Origin: Nocardiopsis ganjiahuensis DSM 45031
Lineage (GTDB): Bacteria; Actinomycetota; Actinomycetes; Streptosporangiales; Streptosporangiaceae
Assembly (NCBI RefSeq): GCF_000341085.1
Contig: NZ_ANBA01000007.1
Location: 124,001 to 188,000, forward strand
Direction of reading: 5' to 3'
Length of the DNA stretch: 64,000 bases
In this document: positions 35,616 through 44,000 of the stretch, one piece after another
How the letters are laid out: the number at the start of each line of letters is the position of its first letter
How positions within the stretch are numbered: the first letter of the stretch is position 1
The notes under the pieces: generated by a model
Database searches by the model: none
Told to the model about the DNA's origin: nothing
The model's input: only the letters and a program-made list of their open reading frames with translations
Program-made: the position numbers and the translations under genes

Positions 35616-36592
35616 TCGACCTCGGCGGGGGCCTGCTGTGCCTGCGCTTCGAGTCCATGAAGGTGGCCTCCGCCCTGGCGGCCGTACGCCACCTGCTCGA
35701 CACCGGGGTGGTCCGACCCGGTGACACCCTGATGGACAGCTCCAGCGGCATCTACGCCTACGGGCTGGCGCTGGCCGCCCACCGGTACGGGCTGCGCTGC
35801 CACATCATCGGCTCCACCACCATCGACCACCCGCTCCGCCTGCAGCTCTCCGTCCTGGGCGCCACCCTGGAGCAGATGCCGCCCTCGGACGACCTGCGGC
35901 TCGACCAGAACCGCCGGGTCCGCAGGGTCAAGCAGGTGCTCCGGGAGCACCCGGACTACCACTGGATGCGCCAGTACCACGACGTCGTCCACGGCCTCGG
36001 CTACCGCGCGGTGGCCGACCAGATCCGCAAGGAGGCCGGTGACGGACCGCTGAGGCTGGTGGGCGGGGTGGGTTCGGGGGCCTCCACCGGGGCGCTCGCC
36101 CGCTATCTGCGGGAGAGCGCCCCGGACACCCCGCTGGTGGGCGTCCAGCCGTTCGGCAGCGTCACCTTCGGCAGCGACCGCGTCACCGACCCGCAGATCA
36201 TCATCGCGGGCATCGGCAGCTCGATCCCGTTCGGCAACGTCGACCACACCCTCTACGACACCGTGCACTGGACCGGCTTCGACGCCGCCCTGGCCGGGAG
36301 CGTGGACCTGCTCCGCCGTCACGCGGTCTTCGCCGGACTCTCCGCGGGCGCCGCCTACCTGGTGGCCCGCTGGGAGGCGGCGGCCGACCCCGAGCGGCGG
36401 GTGGTGTTCGTCGCCGCCGACACCGGACACCGGTACGTGGACACGGTCTTCGCCCGCCACGAGGAGGCGCTCGCCGTCGACGACCTCTCCCCCCGGGAGG
36501 TCGGTGACCTGGAGGAGCTCTCTCCGCCCTGGTGCCGGATGGACTGGGGGCGCCGGACCGCCCCCGACCAGGCGGTCCACCGGGCCGACTGA
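35573..36592 (+). CDS. PLP-dependent cysteine-synthase-like enzyme (fold type II) with an unusual Asn loop
   Basis: A 339-residue tryptophan-synthase-beta-family enzyme. Lys30 (ESMKVAS) is the likely Schiff-base lysine, and the phosphate loop is GGVGSGASTG (164-173). The substrate loop, usually SSGNTG, reads SSGIYAYG (57-64) with no Asn. Such enzymes replace a beta- or gamma-leaving group with a nucleophile; an amine nucleophile would build a diamino- or aminopolycarboxylate chelator. TTG 35573 has a GGGGAG ribosome site and lies inside the kinase gene, so translation is coupled. A terminator follows. Confidence 0.78.
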   Translation: MDDHVSEAIARPDLIDLGGGLLCLRFESMKVASALAAVRHLLDTGVVRPGDTLMDSSSGIYAYGLALAAHRYGLRCHIIGSTTIDHPLRLQLSVLGATLEQMPPSDDLRLDQNRRVRRVKQVLREHPDYHWMRQYHDVVHGLGYRAVADQIRKEAGDGPLRLVGGVGSGASTGALARYLRESAPDTPLVGVQPFGSVTFGSDRVTDPQIIIAGIGSSIPFGNVDHTLYDTVHWTGFDAALAGSVDLLRRHAVFAGLSAGAAYLVARWEAAADPERRVVFVAADTGHRYVDTVFARHEEALAVDDLSPREVGDLEELSPPWCRMDWGRRTAPDQAVHRAD

Positions 36593-36610
36593 GGTCGGGA
36601 CCACGGAAGG

Positions 36611-36650
36611 CAGGGGCCCGGGCTCAGGGGGAGAGGAGCCCGGGCCCCTG
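36611..36650. terminator. Terminator after the putative metallophore biosynthetic operon
   Basis: A perfect 15-bp stem (36611-36625 with 36636-36650), a ten-base loop and a short T-containing tail (TTCTC) lie 18 bases after the PLP-enzyme stop, between convergent genes. Confidence 0.8.
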
Positions 36651-36683
36651 TTCTCAGGCTCTGCCCTCCCAGCGCACGGGGGC

Positions 36684-37349
36684 TCAGGTGCGCGGCAGCA
36701 CGCCCAGGAGCGTCGAGGTGAAGGAGACCCGTAGAGCGTCACGCAGCTCCATGTGGAGCGCGCCGAGGGCGGGCTCGTCCGCATAGGCGGCGAGGAGGCT
36801 GGGCGGAGGCGGGACGTAGGACGACAGGGCGCCCGCCGAGACGAGGCTTGTCAGGCAGAACAGTTGCGCGTCGTCCCCGAGCTCGGGCACATGGCCGCGC
36901 ACGAGTTCGGACATGGCCGCGAGCTTGGTGAGGGAGGATCGCTTGTGCCGCTTGACCACCTCGACCGAGACGTTGTGCTCCAGGACGCCGCCCTGTGCGC
37001 CGAAGAGGTCGCACAGCACCACCCGGCTCGCCAGTGACCGACTGAGGACCTCGGCCAGCTGGCTCGCCCGCTCTTCCGGTGCCGCGTGTGCCTCGACACC
37101 CGCGGCCAGATCCTCCGCCAGCTCGGCGAGCCAGTCTCCCAGGAAGTCGTCCAGCAGTTCGAGCAGCACGGCCTCACGCGACTCGAAGTACCGCAGGACG
37201 TTCGACTTGGCCAGGCCCACCCTCCGGCTGAGCTCGTTGAGGCTCACCTCGGCCACGGGCATCTCGTCGAGCATCGCCGCCGCCGTGTCCAGGATCGCCC
37301 GGCGGCGGATCTGTCGTTGCTCCTCGCTTCGCGCCCGCTGGAATGCCAT
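36684..37349 (-). CDS. TetR-family transcriptional regulator
   Basis: A 221-residue regulator. The helix-turn-helix reads SLNELSRRVGLAKSNVLRYFESREAVL. The C-terminal domain is the type with LCDLFGAQGGVLEHNVS. It is divergent from an SDR gene across 100 bases that carry a clear pair of inverted operator copies, so it probably represses both itself and the SDR. It interrupts the zinc-related region and has no visible zinc box. Confidence 0.88.
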   Translation of the reverse strand: MAFQRARSEEQRQIRRRAILDTAAAMLDEMPVAEVSLNELSRRVGLAKSNVLRYFESREAVLLELLDDFLGDWLAELAEDLAAGVEAHAAPEERASQLAEVLSRSLASRVVLCDLFGAQGGVLEHNVSVEVVKRHKRSSLTKLAAMSELVRGHVPELGDDAQLFCLTSLVSAGALSSYVPPPPSLLAAYADEPALGALHMELRDALRVSFTSTLLGVLPRT

Positions 37350-37386
37350 GCCCTCAGCCTAGCTTGGAGACCGCCGGTCCCTTGGC

Positions 37387-37438
37387 AAAAGACCACCGGT
37401 CCCTTATGCTTGCCGCAATAACAGACCGGTAGTCTTTT
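37387..37438. promoter_or_regulatory. Paired inverted operators for the TetR/SDR divergent promoters
   Basis: AAAAGACCACCGGTC (37387-37401) and GACCGGTAGTCTTTT (37424-37438) are inverted copies differing at one base, 22 bases apart. A shorter third copy, GACCGCCGGTC, starts at 37368. The right copy ends 12 bases before the SDR start. Confidence 0.7.
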
Positions 37439-37449
37439 AGGAGTGTGCC

Positions 37450-38352
37450 ATGAGCGACGACTGGACCGAGCAACACGTCCCCGATCAGCACGGCCGGGTG
37501 GCGGTCGTGACCGGCGCCAACACCGGGCTGGGCTTCGAGACCGCCCGGATGCTCGCCGCGCACGGGGCGGCGGTGGTCCTGGCCGTCCGCGACGTCGAGA
37601 AGGGCAAGCGGGCAGCCGCCCGCATCACCGGCGACGTGACTGTCCAGGCCCTCGACCTGACCTCCCTGGACTCGATCCGGTCCGCGGCGGCCGACCTGCG
37701 TGCCGGCCACCCGCGCATCGACCTCCTGATCAACAACGCCGGCGTGATGTACACGCCGAGGCAGACCACCGCCGACGGCTTCGAGCTGCAGTTCGGCACC
37801 AATCACCTCGGCCACTTCGCCCTCACCGGACTGCTGCTGGACCGCCTCCTGCCCGTCCCCGGGTCCCGCGTCGTGACGGTCAGCAGCACCGGCCACCGCA
37901 TCCGCGCCGCCATCCACTTCGACGACCTGCAGTGGGAGAACTCCTACAGCCGCGTCGCCGCCTACGGCCAGGCCAAACTCGCCAACCTGATGTTCACGTA
38001 CGAACTGCAGCGCCGGCTCGCACCGCACGGCACCACGGTCGCGGTGGCCGCGCATCCCGGGGTGTCCGACACCGAACTCCTCCGCAACGCACCCGCCGTG
38101 TTCCGCGGGCCCATCACCTGGCTCGCGCCGCTGCTCACCCAGAAGCCCGAGATGGGCGCCCTGCCCACCCTGCGCGCCGCCACCGACCCGGCGGTCCTCG
38201 GCGGGCAGTACTACGGTCCCGGCAACCGGGGTGAGATCCGGGGGTATCCGAAGCTGGTCGCCTCCAGCCCCGACTCCCACGACCAGGCCGTCCAGCAGCG
38301 CCTGTGGACCGTCTCCGAAGAGCTCACCGGAGTGGCGTTTCCCGTCGGGTAG
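37450..38352 (+). CDS. SDR-family oxidoreductase, retinol-dehydrogenase-like
   Basis: A 300-residue short-chain dehydrogenase with the NAD(P) motif [12 protein letters not shown], a catalytic Ser (VTVSSTGH) and the YGQAK Tyr-Lys pair. Length and the [16 protein letters not shown] motif fit the protochlorophyllide-reductase/retinol-dehydrogenase-like subgroup common in actinomycetes. Controlled by the divergent TetR gene. Substrate unknown. Confidence 0.88.
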   Translation: MSDDWTEQHVPDQHGRVAVVTGANTGLGFETARMLAAHGAAVVLAVRDVEKGKRAAARITGDVTVQALDLTSLDSIRSAAADLRAGHPRIDLLINNAGVMYTPRQTTADGFELQFGTNHLGHFALTGLLLDRLLPVPGSRVVTVSSTGHRIRAAIHFDDLQWENSYSRVAAYGQAKLANLMFTYELQRRLAPHGTTVAVAAHPGVSDTELLRNAPAVFRGPITWLAPLLTQKPEMGALPTLRAATDPAVLGGQYYGPGNRGEIRGYPKLVASSPDSHDQAVQQRLWTVSEELTGVAFPVG

Positions 38353-38401
38353 AGCGGCGGTGGCTCCGCGGCGGAGGGGTTTTCCTGAATCCGCCTCCGA
38401 A

Positions 38402-38446
38402 GGGCAGACACCCCGACTCTGCCTCGGGCGTCCCGAATGTCTGCCC
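38402..38446. terminator. Inverted repeat between convergent SDR and YjiH-like genes
   Basis: GGGCAGACA and TGTCTGCCC form the outer stem with an inner CCCGA/TCGGG pairing. The position between two convergent stops suggests a terminator structure; no T-run follows. Confidence 0.5.
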
Positions 38447-38511
38447 CGGCCCGGCGCCCTCGGGCTTCCACGCACTCACCCGAGCGCGCTCGGGGTCCTC
38501 ACCTCCTGCCG

Positions 38512-39831
38512 TCAGAGGCCGACCAGCAGGTAGGCGAGCGGTCCGGCGACGAGGACGCTCAGGACCACCCGCTGGAACCAGATGACCACGAGCTTGCCCA
38601 CCGTCAGCGGGATACGGGTGGCCAGGACACAGGGGACCAGGGCGGAGAAGAAGACGATCGCCGACACGGACACGACGCCGACCACGAGCCGGAGCACCAG
38701 GTCCTCGGAGCCCGCGGCGACGGTGGCGGGCAGGAACACCTCCGCGATCCCGACCGAGAGCGCCTTCGCGGCCAGCACGGGGTCGGAGAGCCCCACCACC
38801 CACGTGAAGGGCACGAAGACGTAGGCCAGCAGGTCGAAGACCGGGGTGGAGTGCGCCAGCACCAGGCCGATGGTGCCCACCGACATGATCGACGGCAGGA
38901 TCGACATGGACATCCGCAGCCCGTCGGTGAAGTTCACCCAGACGTTGCGCGGCAGGGACGGCGCCGCGCGCAGGGTCCGCGCGGCCTCCTCCCAGGCGTG
39001 GCCCAGGCGGTTGCCGGTGATCTCCTCCTCCGGCCGCGGGTCCGCCCCGGGGAAGGTGTCGTCCGGGACGCGGCTCAGCGGAGGGATGCGGACGAGGATC
39101 GCGGTGACCGCGTAGGTCACGAAGAAGGTGAGGAAGAAGTAGGTCAGCCAGATGTCCATCAGGTCCAGCGTGTTCGCGATGACGACCATGAACGTCACCG
39201 AGACCGTGGAGAATCCGACCGCGATGATGGCCGACTCCCTGCCCGTGTACCTCCCGGACCGGTAGACGCGGTCGGTGATGAGCAGTCCCAGCGAGTAGCT
39301 GCCGACGAACGAGGCCGCGGCGTCCACGGCCGACCGGCCCGGGGTGCGCCACACGGGCCGCATGACGCGCTGCAGGAGCACCCCGACGAACTCCATCAGC
39401 CCGTACCCCACGAGCATCGCGAGGAAGACCGCGCCGACCGGGACCAGCAGGCCGACGTTGACGGCCACGGCGTTGAACAGGAAGGGGGCCAGGTCCTCGC
39501 CCATGAACCAGTCCGGGCCGATCCCGAGGACCACCATGGAGGCCACGGCCAGGCCCACGATGTTCAGCAGCGCGAACACCAGCTTGACCCGGCTCTGCCG
39601 CCAGCTCCCGGTGGCGAAGGGGAGCACCGTCCCGGCGGCGATGATCAGCCAGATCACGTAGGGCAGAGCCGGGCCGAGCGCGGTCTTGAGGAGGGTGACC
39701 AGATGGTCCAGCGGGATGGCGTTCTGGGTGCCGACGGTGATCGGGACGAAGAACATGAAGATGCCGATACCGCCGTAGACGGCCAGGCGCCATGCGCCGG
39801 TCGTCCTCCCAGCGGTGGCGTTGTCGCTCAC
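38512..39831 (-). CDS. YjiH-family membrane protein (nucleoside-recognition/Gate domain)
   Basis: A 439-residue polytopic protein with about ten hydrophobic segments. The two halves carry gate-like stretches (VDAAASFVGSYSLGLLITDRVYRSGRYTGRESA and AEVFLPATVAAGSEDLVLRLVVGVVSVSAIVFFSALVPC) as in YjiH/SpmA-related proteins. The transported compound is unknown. GTG 39831 follows AGGAG by six bases; the open frame upstream is not membrane-like. It lies downstream of the zinc chelate importer but after a large inverted repeat, so it may be a separate unit. Confidence 0.75.
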   Translation of the reverse strand: MSDNATAGRTTGAWRLAVYGGIGIFMFFVPITVGTQNAIPLDHLVTLLKTALGPALPYVIWLIIAAGTVLPFATGSWRQSRVKLVFALLNIVGLAVASMVVLGIGPDWFMGEDLAPFLFNAVAVNVGLLVPVGAVFLAMLVGYGLMEFVGVLLQRVMRPVWRTPGRSAVDAAASFVGSYSLGLLITDRVYRSGRYTGRESAIIAVGFSTVSVTFMVVIANTLDLMDIWLTYFFLTFFVTYAVTAILVRIPPLSRVPDDTFPGADPRPEEEITGNRLGHAWEEAARTLRAAPSLPRNVWVNFTDGLRMSMSILPSIMSVGTIGLVLAHSTPVFDLLAYVFVPFTWVVGLSDPVLAAKALSVGIAEVFLPATVAAGSEDLVLRLVVGVVSVSAIVFFSALVPCVLATRIPLTVGKLVVIWFQRVVLSVLVAGPLAYLLVGL

Positions 39832-39895
39832 GTGGTCTCCTACTGCCTCTGAAATGGGAACATTCCGGGCAGTGAAGCAGAACGTGACGCGGGAC

Positions 39896-39968
39896 ACCCG
39901 GGCCTGAGAGCAGAAAGAGTCTGGGATCTCGTACATCTCCGCCCTGGAGCGGCGGCTCAGGCCCGGGT
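39896..39968. terminator. Long inverted repeat between chelate importer and yjiH-like gene
   Basis: ACCCGGGCCTGAG (39896-39908) and CTCAGGCCCGGGT (39956-39968) are perfect 13-base arms around a 47-base loop, starting 16 bases after the binding-protein stop on the minus strand. A terminator or processing structure is likely. Confidence 0.5.
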
Positions 39969-39983
39969 CCTCACCCGGTGCGC

Positions 39984-41069
39984 CTACCCCTCCAGCTCAC
40001 GCAGGTACTCGGCGAACTTCTCCAGGCCGTCGATGTTGCGCGGCCCGGAGATGCCCTCGTTGAAGTCCAGGACGAAGAAGTTCTCCTCGACCACGGCGGG
40101 CACCTCGGCCATGGCGGGGGAGGAGGTGAGGAAGTCGATCTTCTCCTCGGCGGGCTGGTCCCCGTAGTCCAGGATGATGATCACCTCGGGCTCGGCCTCC
40201 ACCACGGCCTCCCAACCCACCTGGGTCCACCGCTCCTCCAGGTCGCCGAAGATGTTCTCGCCCCCGGCGTGGCCGATGATGTCGTCGGGCGGGACCTGGT
40301 TGCCCGCGGTGAAGGGCTGGTCGGTGCCGGAGTCGTAGAGGAAGACCGGGACCGGCTCGCCGTCGGGCGCCTGCTCCTCCACGGCCGCCACCCGCTCCTC
40401 GAGCTCACCGACCAGCTCCTCGGCGCGCTCCTCCACGCCGAAGATCCGACCGAGCCGCTCCAGGTCGGTGTACAGCCCCTCGAACGGCCTCACCTGCTCG
40501 GGGTGCCCGGGGTAGTTGTAGCAGGACTCGGCGTGCATGAAGCTCTGGATGCCGATCCCGTCCAGGATCTCCGGGGTGATGCCCCGCTGGTCGCTGAAGC
40601 CCGAGTTCCAGCCCGCGACGACCAGGTCGGCCTCCGCGTCCACCACCAGCTCTCGGTTGAGCAGGTCGTCGCTGAGGAACTCGACCGCCTCGTAGTCCTC
40701 GGCCCACGGCGACTCCGAGACCGGCGGGTTGGCCGGGGGCATCACGTAGCCGTGCACGTGGTCGACCAGGCCCAGCGAGAACAGCTTGTCGGCGCTGCCG
40801 CCCTCGTAGGCGACCACGCGCTGGGGGGTCGTGTACTCCACCTCCTCGCCGCAGCGCTGGACGGTGACCGGTCCGGCGCCCGCCTCGGAGACCCCCTCGA
40901 CCTCGGCGCCGCACCCGGCGAGCAGGACCGAGGCGGCGGCCAGGGGGAGGAGCGCGCGGGGCCGTGCGAGCGGGCCGGACCACGTGCCGGAACGGGGCAG
41001 GGAGAGCGGGGCGGACCAGGGGCCGGTCCGGGGGAGGGGGTTCCTTCGGGTGTTCTTCCGGGGGTTCAT
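39984..41069 (-). CDS. Metal-chelate ABC transporter substrate-binding lipoprotein (zinc-regulated)
   Basis: A 361-residue FecB/BtuF-type cluster A-II binding protein with a long Arg/Pro-rich N-terminus, a hydrophobic signal segment and lipobox LLAGC. The opening RVVAYEGGSADKLFSLGLVDHVHGYV is diagnostic of the fold. ATG 41069 overlaps the ATPase stop. It is the third gene of a permease/ATPase/binding-protein operon behind a perfect Zur-like box, so it probably binds a zinc-metallophore complex rather than a ferric siderophore. The low iron-box content of this locus supports this. Confidence 0.85.
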   Translation of the reverse strand: MNPRKNTRRNPLPRTGPWSAPLSLPRSGTWSGPLARPRALLPLAAASVLLAGCGAEVEGVSEAGAGPVTVQRCGEEVEYTTPQRVVAYEGGSADKLFSLGLVDHVHGYVMPPANPPVSESPWAEDYEAVEFLSDDLLNRELVVDAEADLVVAGWNSGFSDQRGITPEILDGIGIQSFMHAESCYNYPGHPEQVRPFEGLYTDLERLGRIFGVEERAEELVGELEERVAAVEEQAPDGEPVPVFLYDSGTDQPFTAGNQVPPDDIIGHAGGENIFGDLEERWTQVGWEAVVEAEPEVIIILDYGDQPAEEKIDFLTSSPAMAEVPAVVEENFFVLDFNEGISGPRNIDGLEKFAEYLRELEG

Positions 41070-41851
41070 CGGAGGCCTTTCCTCGCGGGTGGGAGTTGGT
41101 ACAGCAGCTGGGGGTCCCCGGTGAGGGGGTGGGGGACCACGGACGCCTCGACCCCGAAGACCTCCCGGAGCAGGACCGGCGTCAGGACCTCCTTGGGGGA
41201 GCCCGCGGCCACCAGGGCGCCCTCGGAGAGCACCCCGAGCAGGTCGCAGGCCGAGGCGGCGAGGTTGAGGTCGTGCAGGACCACGAGCACGGTGACACCC
41301 GCGGCGCGCAGCAGGGAGAGCAGTTCGAGCTGGTGGCGCACGTCCAGGTGGTTGGTGGGCTCGTCCAGCACCAGTACGCGCGGTTCCTGGACCAGGGCGC
41401 GGGCCACCAGGACCCGCTGGCGCTCGCCGCCCGACAGTTCGAGCACACCGCGCCCGGCCAGGTGGGCCACGTCCAGCAGCTCCATCGAACGCCGGCACAG
41501 GTCGCGCTCGCGGGCGCTCAGGGGCTGGTTCCCCCGCAGGTGGGGCGCGCGGCCCAGGGCGACCAGCTCCTCGACCGTGAAGTCGAGGTCGCTCCCGCTC
41601 TCCTGGGTGAGCGCGGCGATCCGCTGGGCGCTCTGTCGCAGGCCCATCGCGGACAGGTCCTCCTCGCCGAGCAGGACCCGGCCCGCGCTGGGGGCCAGCG
41701 CCCGGTACACGCAGCGCAGCGCGGTGGACTTGCCGGAACCGTTGGGGCCGACCAGCCCCACCACCTGTCCGTCGGGGACGTCCAGGGTCAGCTGCCGCAC
41801 GATGCGGGCGCCGCCCAGCTCCACGGAGAGTTCGTCGATGCGCAGGTCCAT
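41066..41851 (-). CDS. Metal-chelate ABC transporter ATP-binding protein
   Basis: A 261-residue FecE/BtuD-type ATPase: Walker A GPNGSGKST, signature LSGGERQRVLVARAL, Walker B VLVLDEPTNHLD and H-loop LHDLN. ATG 41851 overlaps the permease stop as ATGA, and its stop overlaps the binding-protein start the same way, so the three are one transcript. It powers the FecCD-type permease. Confidence 0.9.
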   Translation of the reverse strand: MDLRIDELSVELGGARIVRQLTLDVPDGQVVGLVGPNGSGKSTALRCVYRALAPSAGRVLLGEEDLSAMGLRQSAQRIAALTQESGSDLDFTVEELVALGRAPHLRGNQPLSARERDLCRRSMELLDVAHLAGRGVLELSGGERQRVLVARALVQEPRVLVLDEPTNHLDVRHQLELLSLLRAAGVTVLVVLHDLNLAASACDLLGVLSEGALVAAGSPKEVLTPVLLREVFGVEASVVPHPLTGDPQLLYQLPPARKGLR

Positions 41852-43023
41852 CAGCGGCCTCCGAACAGGTAGCCGCGGCGGCGCATCAGGGCGATGAACA
41901 CCGGCACGCCGACCAGGGCGGTGATCACGCCGAGCGGGAGTTCGCGCGGGGCCACGACCACGCGGGAGACCAGGTCCACCCACACCATCAGCAGCGCGCC
42001 CGCCAGCGGCGCGACCGTGAGCACACGGCGGTGGTCGGCGCCCACGAGGATGCGCACGATGTGCGGGACGACCAGGCCGACGAACCCGATCGCCCCGCTG
42101 ACCGCCACCATCGCGCCGGTCATCACGGCGGTCAGGACGAACAGCCGGCGGCGCAGGCGGTCGGAGTCCACGCCGAGGCTGGCGGCGGTCTCGTCACCCA
42201 GCGCCGTCACGTCCAGGGAGCGGGCCAGGGAGCGGAGCAGGACCACACCGAGGAGCACGGCGGCCGCGACCACCGGTAGGGATCCCCAGGTGGCCGCGCC
42301 GAAGCTGCCCATCGTCCAGAACAGGACGGTGCTGGTGGCCTCGTTGCTGGGGGCGAGGTAGACGATCACGCTCATGACCGCCTGGAACCCGAAGGACAGC
42401 GCCACCCCGGTCAGCACCAGCCGCAGCGGGGTGATGCCCATGCGCGAGTAGGAGATGGCGTAGACGAGCAGGGTCGCGGCCAGGGCTCCCGCGAAGGCGC
42501 CGACGGAGACCGCGTAGATGCCCAGGAACGAGAACCCGCCGAGCACGCCGACCAGGACCGCGCCCACCGACGCTCCGGAGGAGACACCGAGGATGTAGGG
42601 GTCGGCGAGGGCGTTGCGCACCATCGCCTGGATGGCCACGCCGACCACGCCGAGGCCGGCGCCGACGATCGCGGCCAGCAGCACCCGGGGGGTGCGGATC
42701 TGCCAGATGATCTGGTAGCGCGTGACCTCGTCGGCCTGGATGCTCCCGGCGCTCAGCGCGGCCCAGAGGTAGCGGACGGTCTCACGCGGGGGGACGACCG
42801 CCGAGCCCAGGCCGATCGCCAGGACCACGGACACGGCCAGGACGAGCGCCAGCACGAGGGCGGCGGTGGCGGTGCCTGCGGGGGTGGCCAGCCGGCGGAC
42901 CTTCGGAGCGGGTCCGGGGGGTGTGGGGGTGTCGGGGGACGTGGGGTCGTCGCCCCGGCCGGAGGACGCGTCGTCGGGCGGGGGCCCGGTGTCCTCCCCG
43001 GGCGGAGCGGGGACGTGCCGCAT
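41851..43023 (-). CDS. Metal-chelate ABC permease, FecCD family
   Basis: A 390-residue permease. A Pro/Asp-rich N-terminus of about 45 residues precedes ten hydrophobic segments with the family motifs GVVGVAIQAMVRNALADPYILG and GAIGFVGLVVPHIVRILVG. There is only one permease gene, so it would act as a homodimer like BtuC. A perfect 17-bp Zur-like palindrome lies 40 bases upstream. Confidence 0.9.
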   Translation of the reverse strand: MRHVPAPPGEDTGPPPDDASSGRGDDPTSPDTPTPPGPAPKVRRLATPAGTATAALVLALVLAVSVVLAIGLGSAVVPPRETVRYLWAALSAGSIQADEVTRYQIIWQIRTPRVLLAAIVGAGLGVVGVAIQAMVRNALADPYILGVSSGASVGAVLVGVLGGFSFLGIYAVSVGAFAGALAATLLVYAISYSRMGITPLRLVLTGVALSFGFQAVMSVIVYLAPSNEATSTVLFWTMGSFGAATWGSLPVVAAAVLLGVVLLRSLARSLDVTALGDETAASLGVDSDRLRRRLFVLTAVMTGAMVAVSGAIGFVGLVVPHIVRILVGADHRRVLTVAPLAGALLMVWVDLVSRVVVAPRELPLGVITALVGVPVFIALMRRRGYLFGGR

Positions 43024-43062
43024 CCGGCCTCTCTTTCTGTGGGGACGGAAGAACCAGTGGAT

Positions 43063-43079
43063 ATGAAAACGGTTTTCAT
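43063..43079. promoter_or_regulatory. Perfect Zur-like box upstream of the chelate importer
   Basis: ATGAAAACGGTTTTCAT is a perfect 17-base palindrome about a central G and fits the Zur consensus TGAAAACGATTTTCA. Iron boxes elsewhere in this window have the unrelated TTAGGTTAGG pattern, which argues for Zur rather than the iron regulator. Confidence 0.82.
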
Positions 43080-43156
43080 TCTAATCACAGACTTGACCGC
43101 TTGCGTCCACTTTCGGCTCAGGACCGCCAGGGAACAGGAGGGGGAGGACACACGAA

Positions 43157-43179
43157 AAAAGCCCCGGTGGGGGGCTTTT
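43157..43179 (-). terminator. Intrinsic terminator of the HAD gene
   Basis: AAAAGCCCC/GGGGCTTTT stem with a five-base loop; on the minus strand it is followed by a run of T, a textbook terminator 17 bases after the HAD stop. Confidence 0.85.
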
Positions 43180-43195
43180 CCGGAGACGGGACGCC

Positions 43196-43888
43196 TCAGA
43201 TGGCGTTGAGCTGGATGGCCAGGTCGTCGAGGTTCTTCGCGGTCAGGTCGAAGGAGTCCGTCGTACGCGGAGGGTCGCCGACGGGGCGTTCGACGTAGGC
43301 GGTCCGCATACCCAGCGCCTGCGCGCCGCGCAGGTCCCAGGCGTGCGCGGCGACCATGAGCAGGCGCTCCGGCGGGCAGCCCGCGTTGGCGATCGCGAGC
43401 CGGTAGACGTCGGGGTGGGGTTTGTAGCCGTGCGCGTCCTCGGCCGAGAGCACCTGGTGCCAGCGCAGTCCGGCGTGCGCGCTGATCCGGGTCAGCGCCG
43501 CGTGGCTGGCGTTGGACAGGCCGACCACGGGGTAGCGCGAGGCCAGCCGGCCCAGCGCCCGGACGGAGTCCGGCCACGGGTCCAGGCGCCGCGCGGCGGA
43601 CGCCAGCGAGCGCACCGCCTCCTCGTCCTCGATCCCGAACCCGGCCGCCACGCGTGCCGCCGCCTCCGCGTCGACCACCGTGCTGTCGGCGTAGGGACGG
43701 CGGCCCGCGAGCATCTCCTGCTGCTGCTCGTCCACGTACCGGTGCCACAGCTCGACCAGCGCCTCGGCCTCCGCGTCCCCGATGCCCGGCAGTAGCTCCC
43801 GAAGACCGCGCTTGATGCCGCCGGGTTCGTCGACCATGGTCCCGAGTACGTCGAAGACGACCAGGTCGATGTCGGGGAGTGCGGTCAC
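43196..43888 (-). CDS. HAD-family hydrolase, 2-haloacid-dehalogenase-like
   Basis: A 230-residue haloacid-dehalogenase-type enzyme. Motif I is VFDVLGTMVD with the Asp nucleophile, motif II VVGLSNAS, motif III Lys in GYKPHPDVYR, and motif IV MVAAHAWDLRGAQALGM. The FDVxGT form of motif I and AHAWD are typical of type II L-2-haloacid dehalogenases. GTG 43888 follows AGGAG by eight bases. It ends in its own terminator just ahead of the zinc-importer promoter. The physiological substrate is unknown. Confidence 0.85.
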   Translation of the reverse strand: MTALPDIDLVVFDVLGTMVDEPGGIKRGLRELLPGIGDAEAEALVELWHRYVDEQQQEMLAGRRPYADSTVVDAEAAARVAAGFGIEDEEAVRSLASAARRLDPWPDSVRALGRLASRYPVVGLSNASHAALTRISAHAGLRWHQVLSAEDAHGYKPHPDVYRLAIANAGCPPERLLMVAAHAWDLRGAQALGMRTAYVERPVGDPPRTTDSFDLTAKNLDDLAIQLNAI

Positions 43889-44000
43889 AGCAGGAGCTCC
43901 TCGGGTTCGTGGGCCACCTGGGTGGCGGGGTCCGCCGACCGGTCGGTCCGCGGAACCCCTGGGTCCGTCGGCGAGCATAGCCTGCGTCCCCGCCGGCGGT

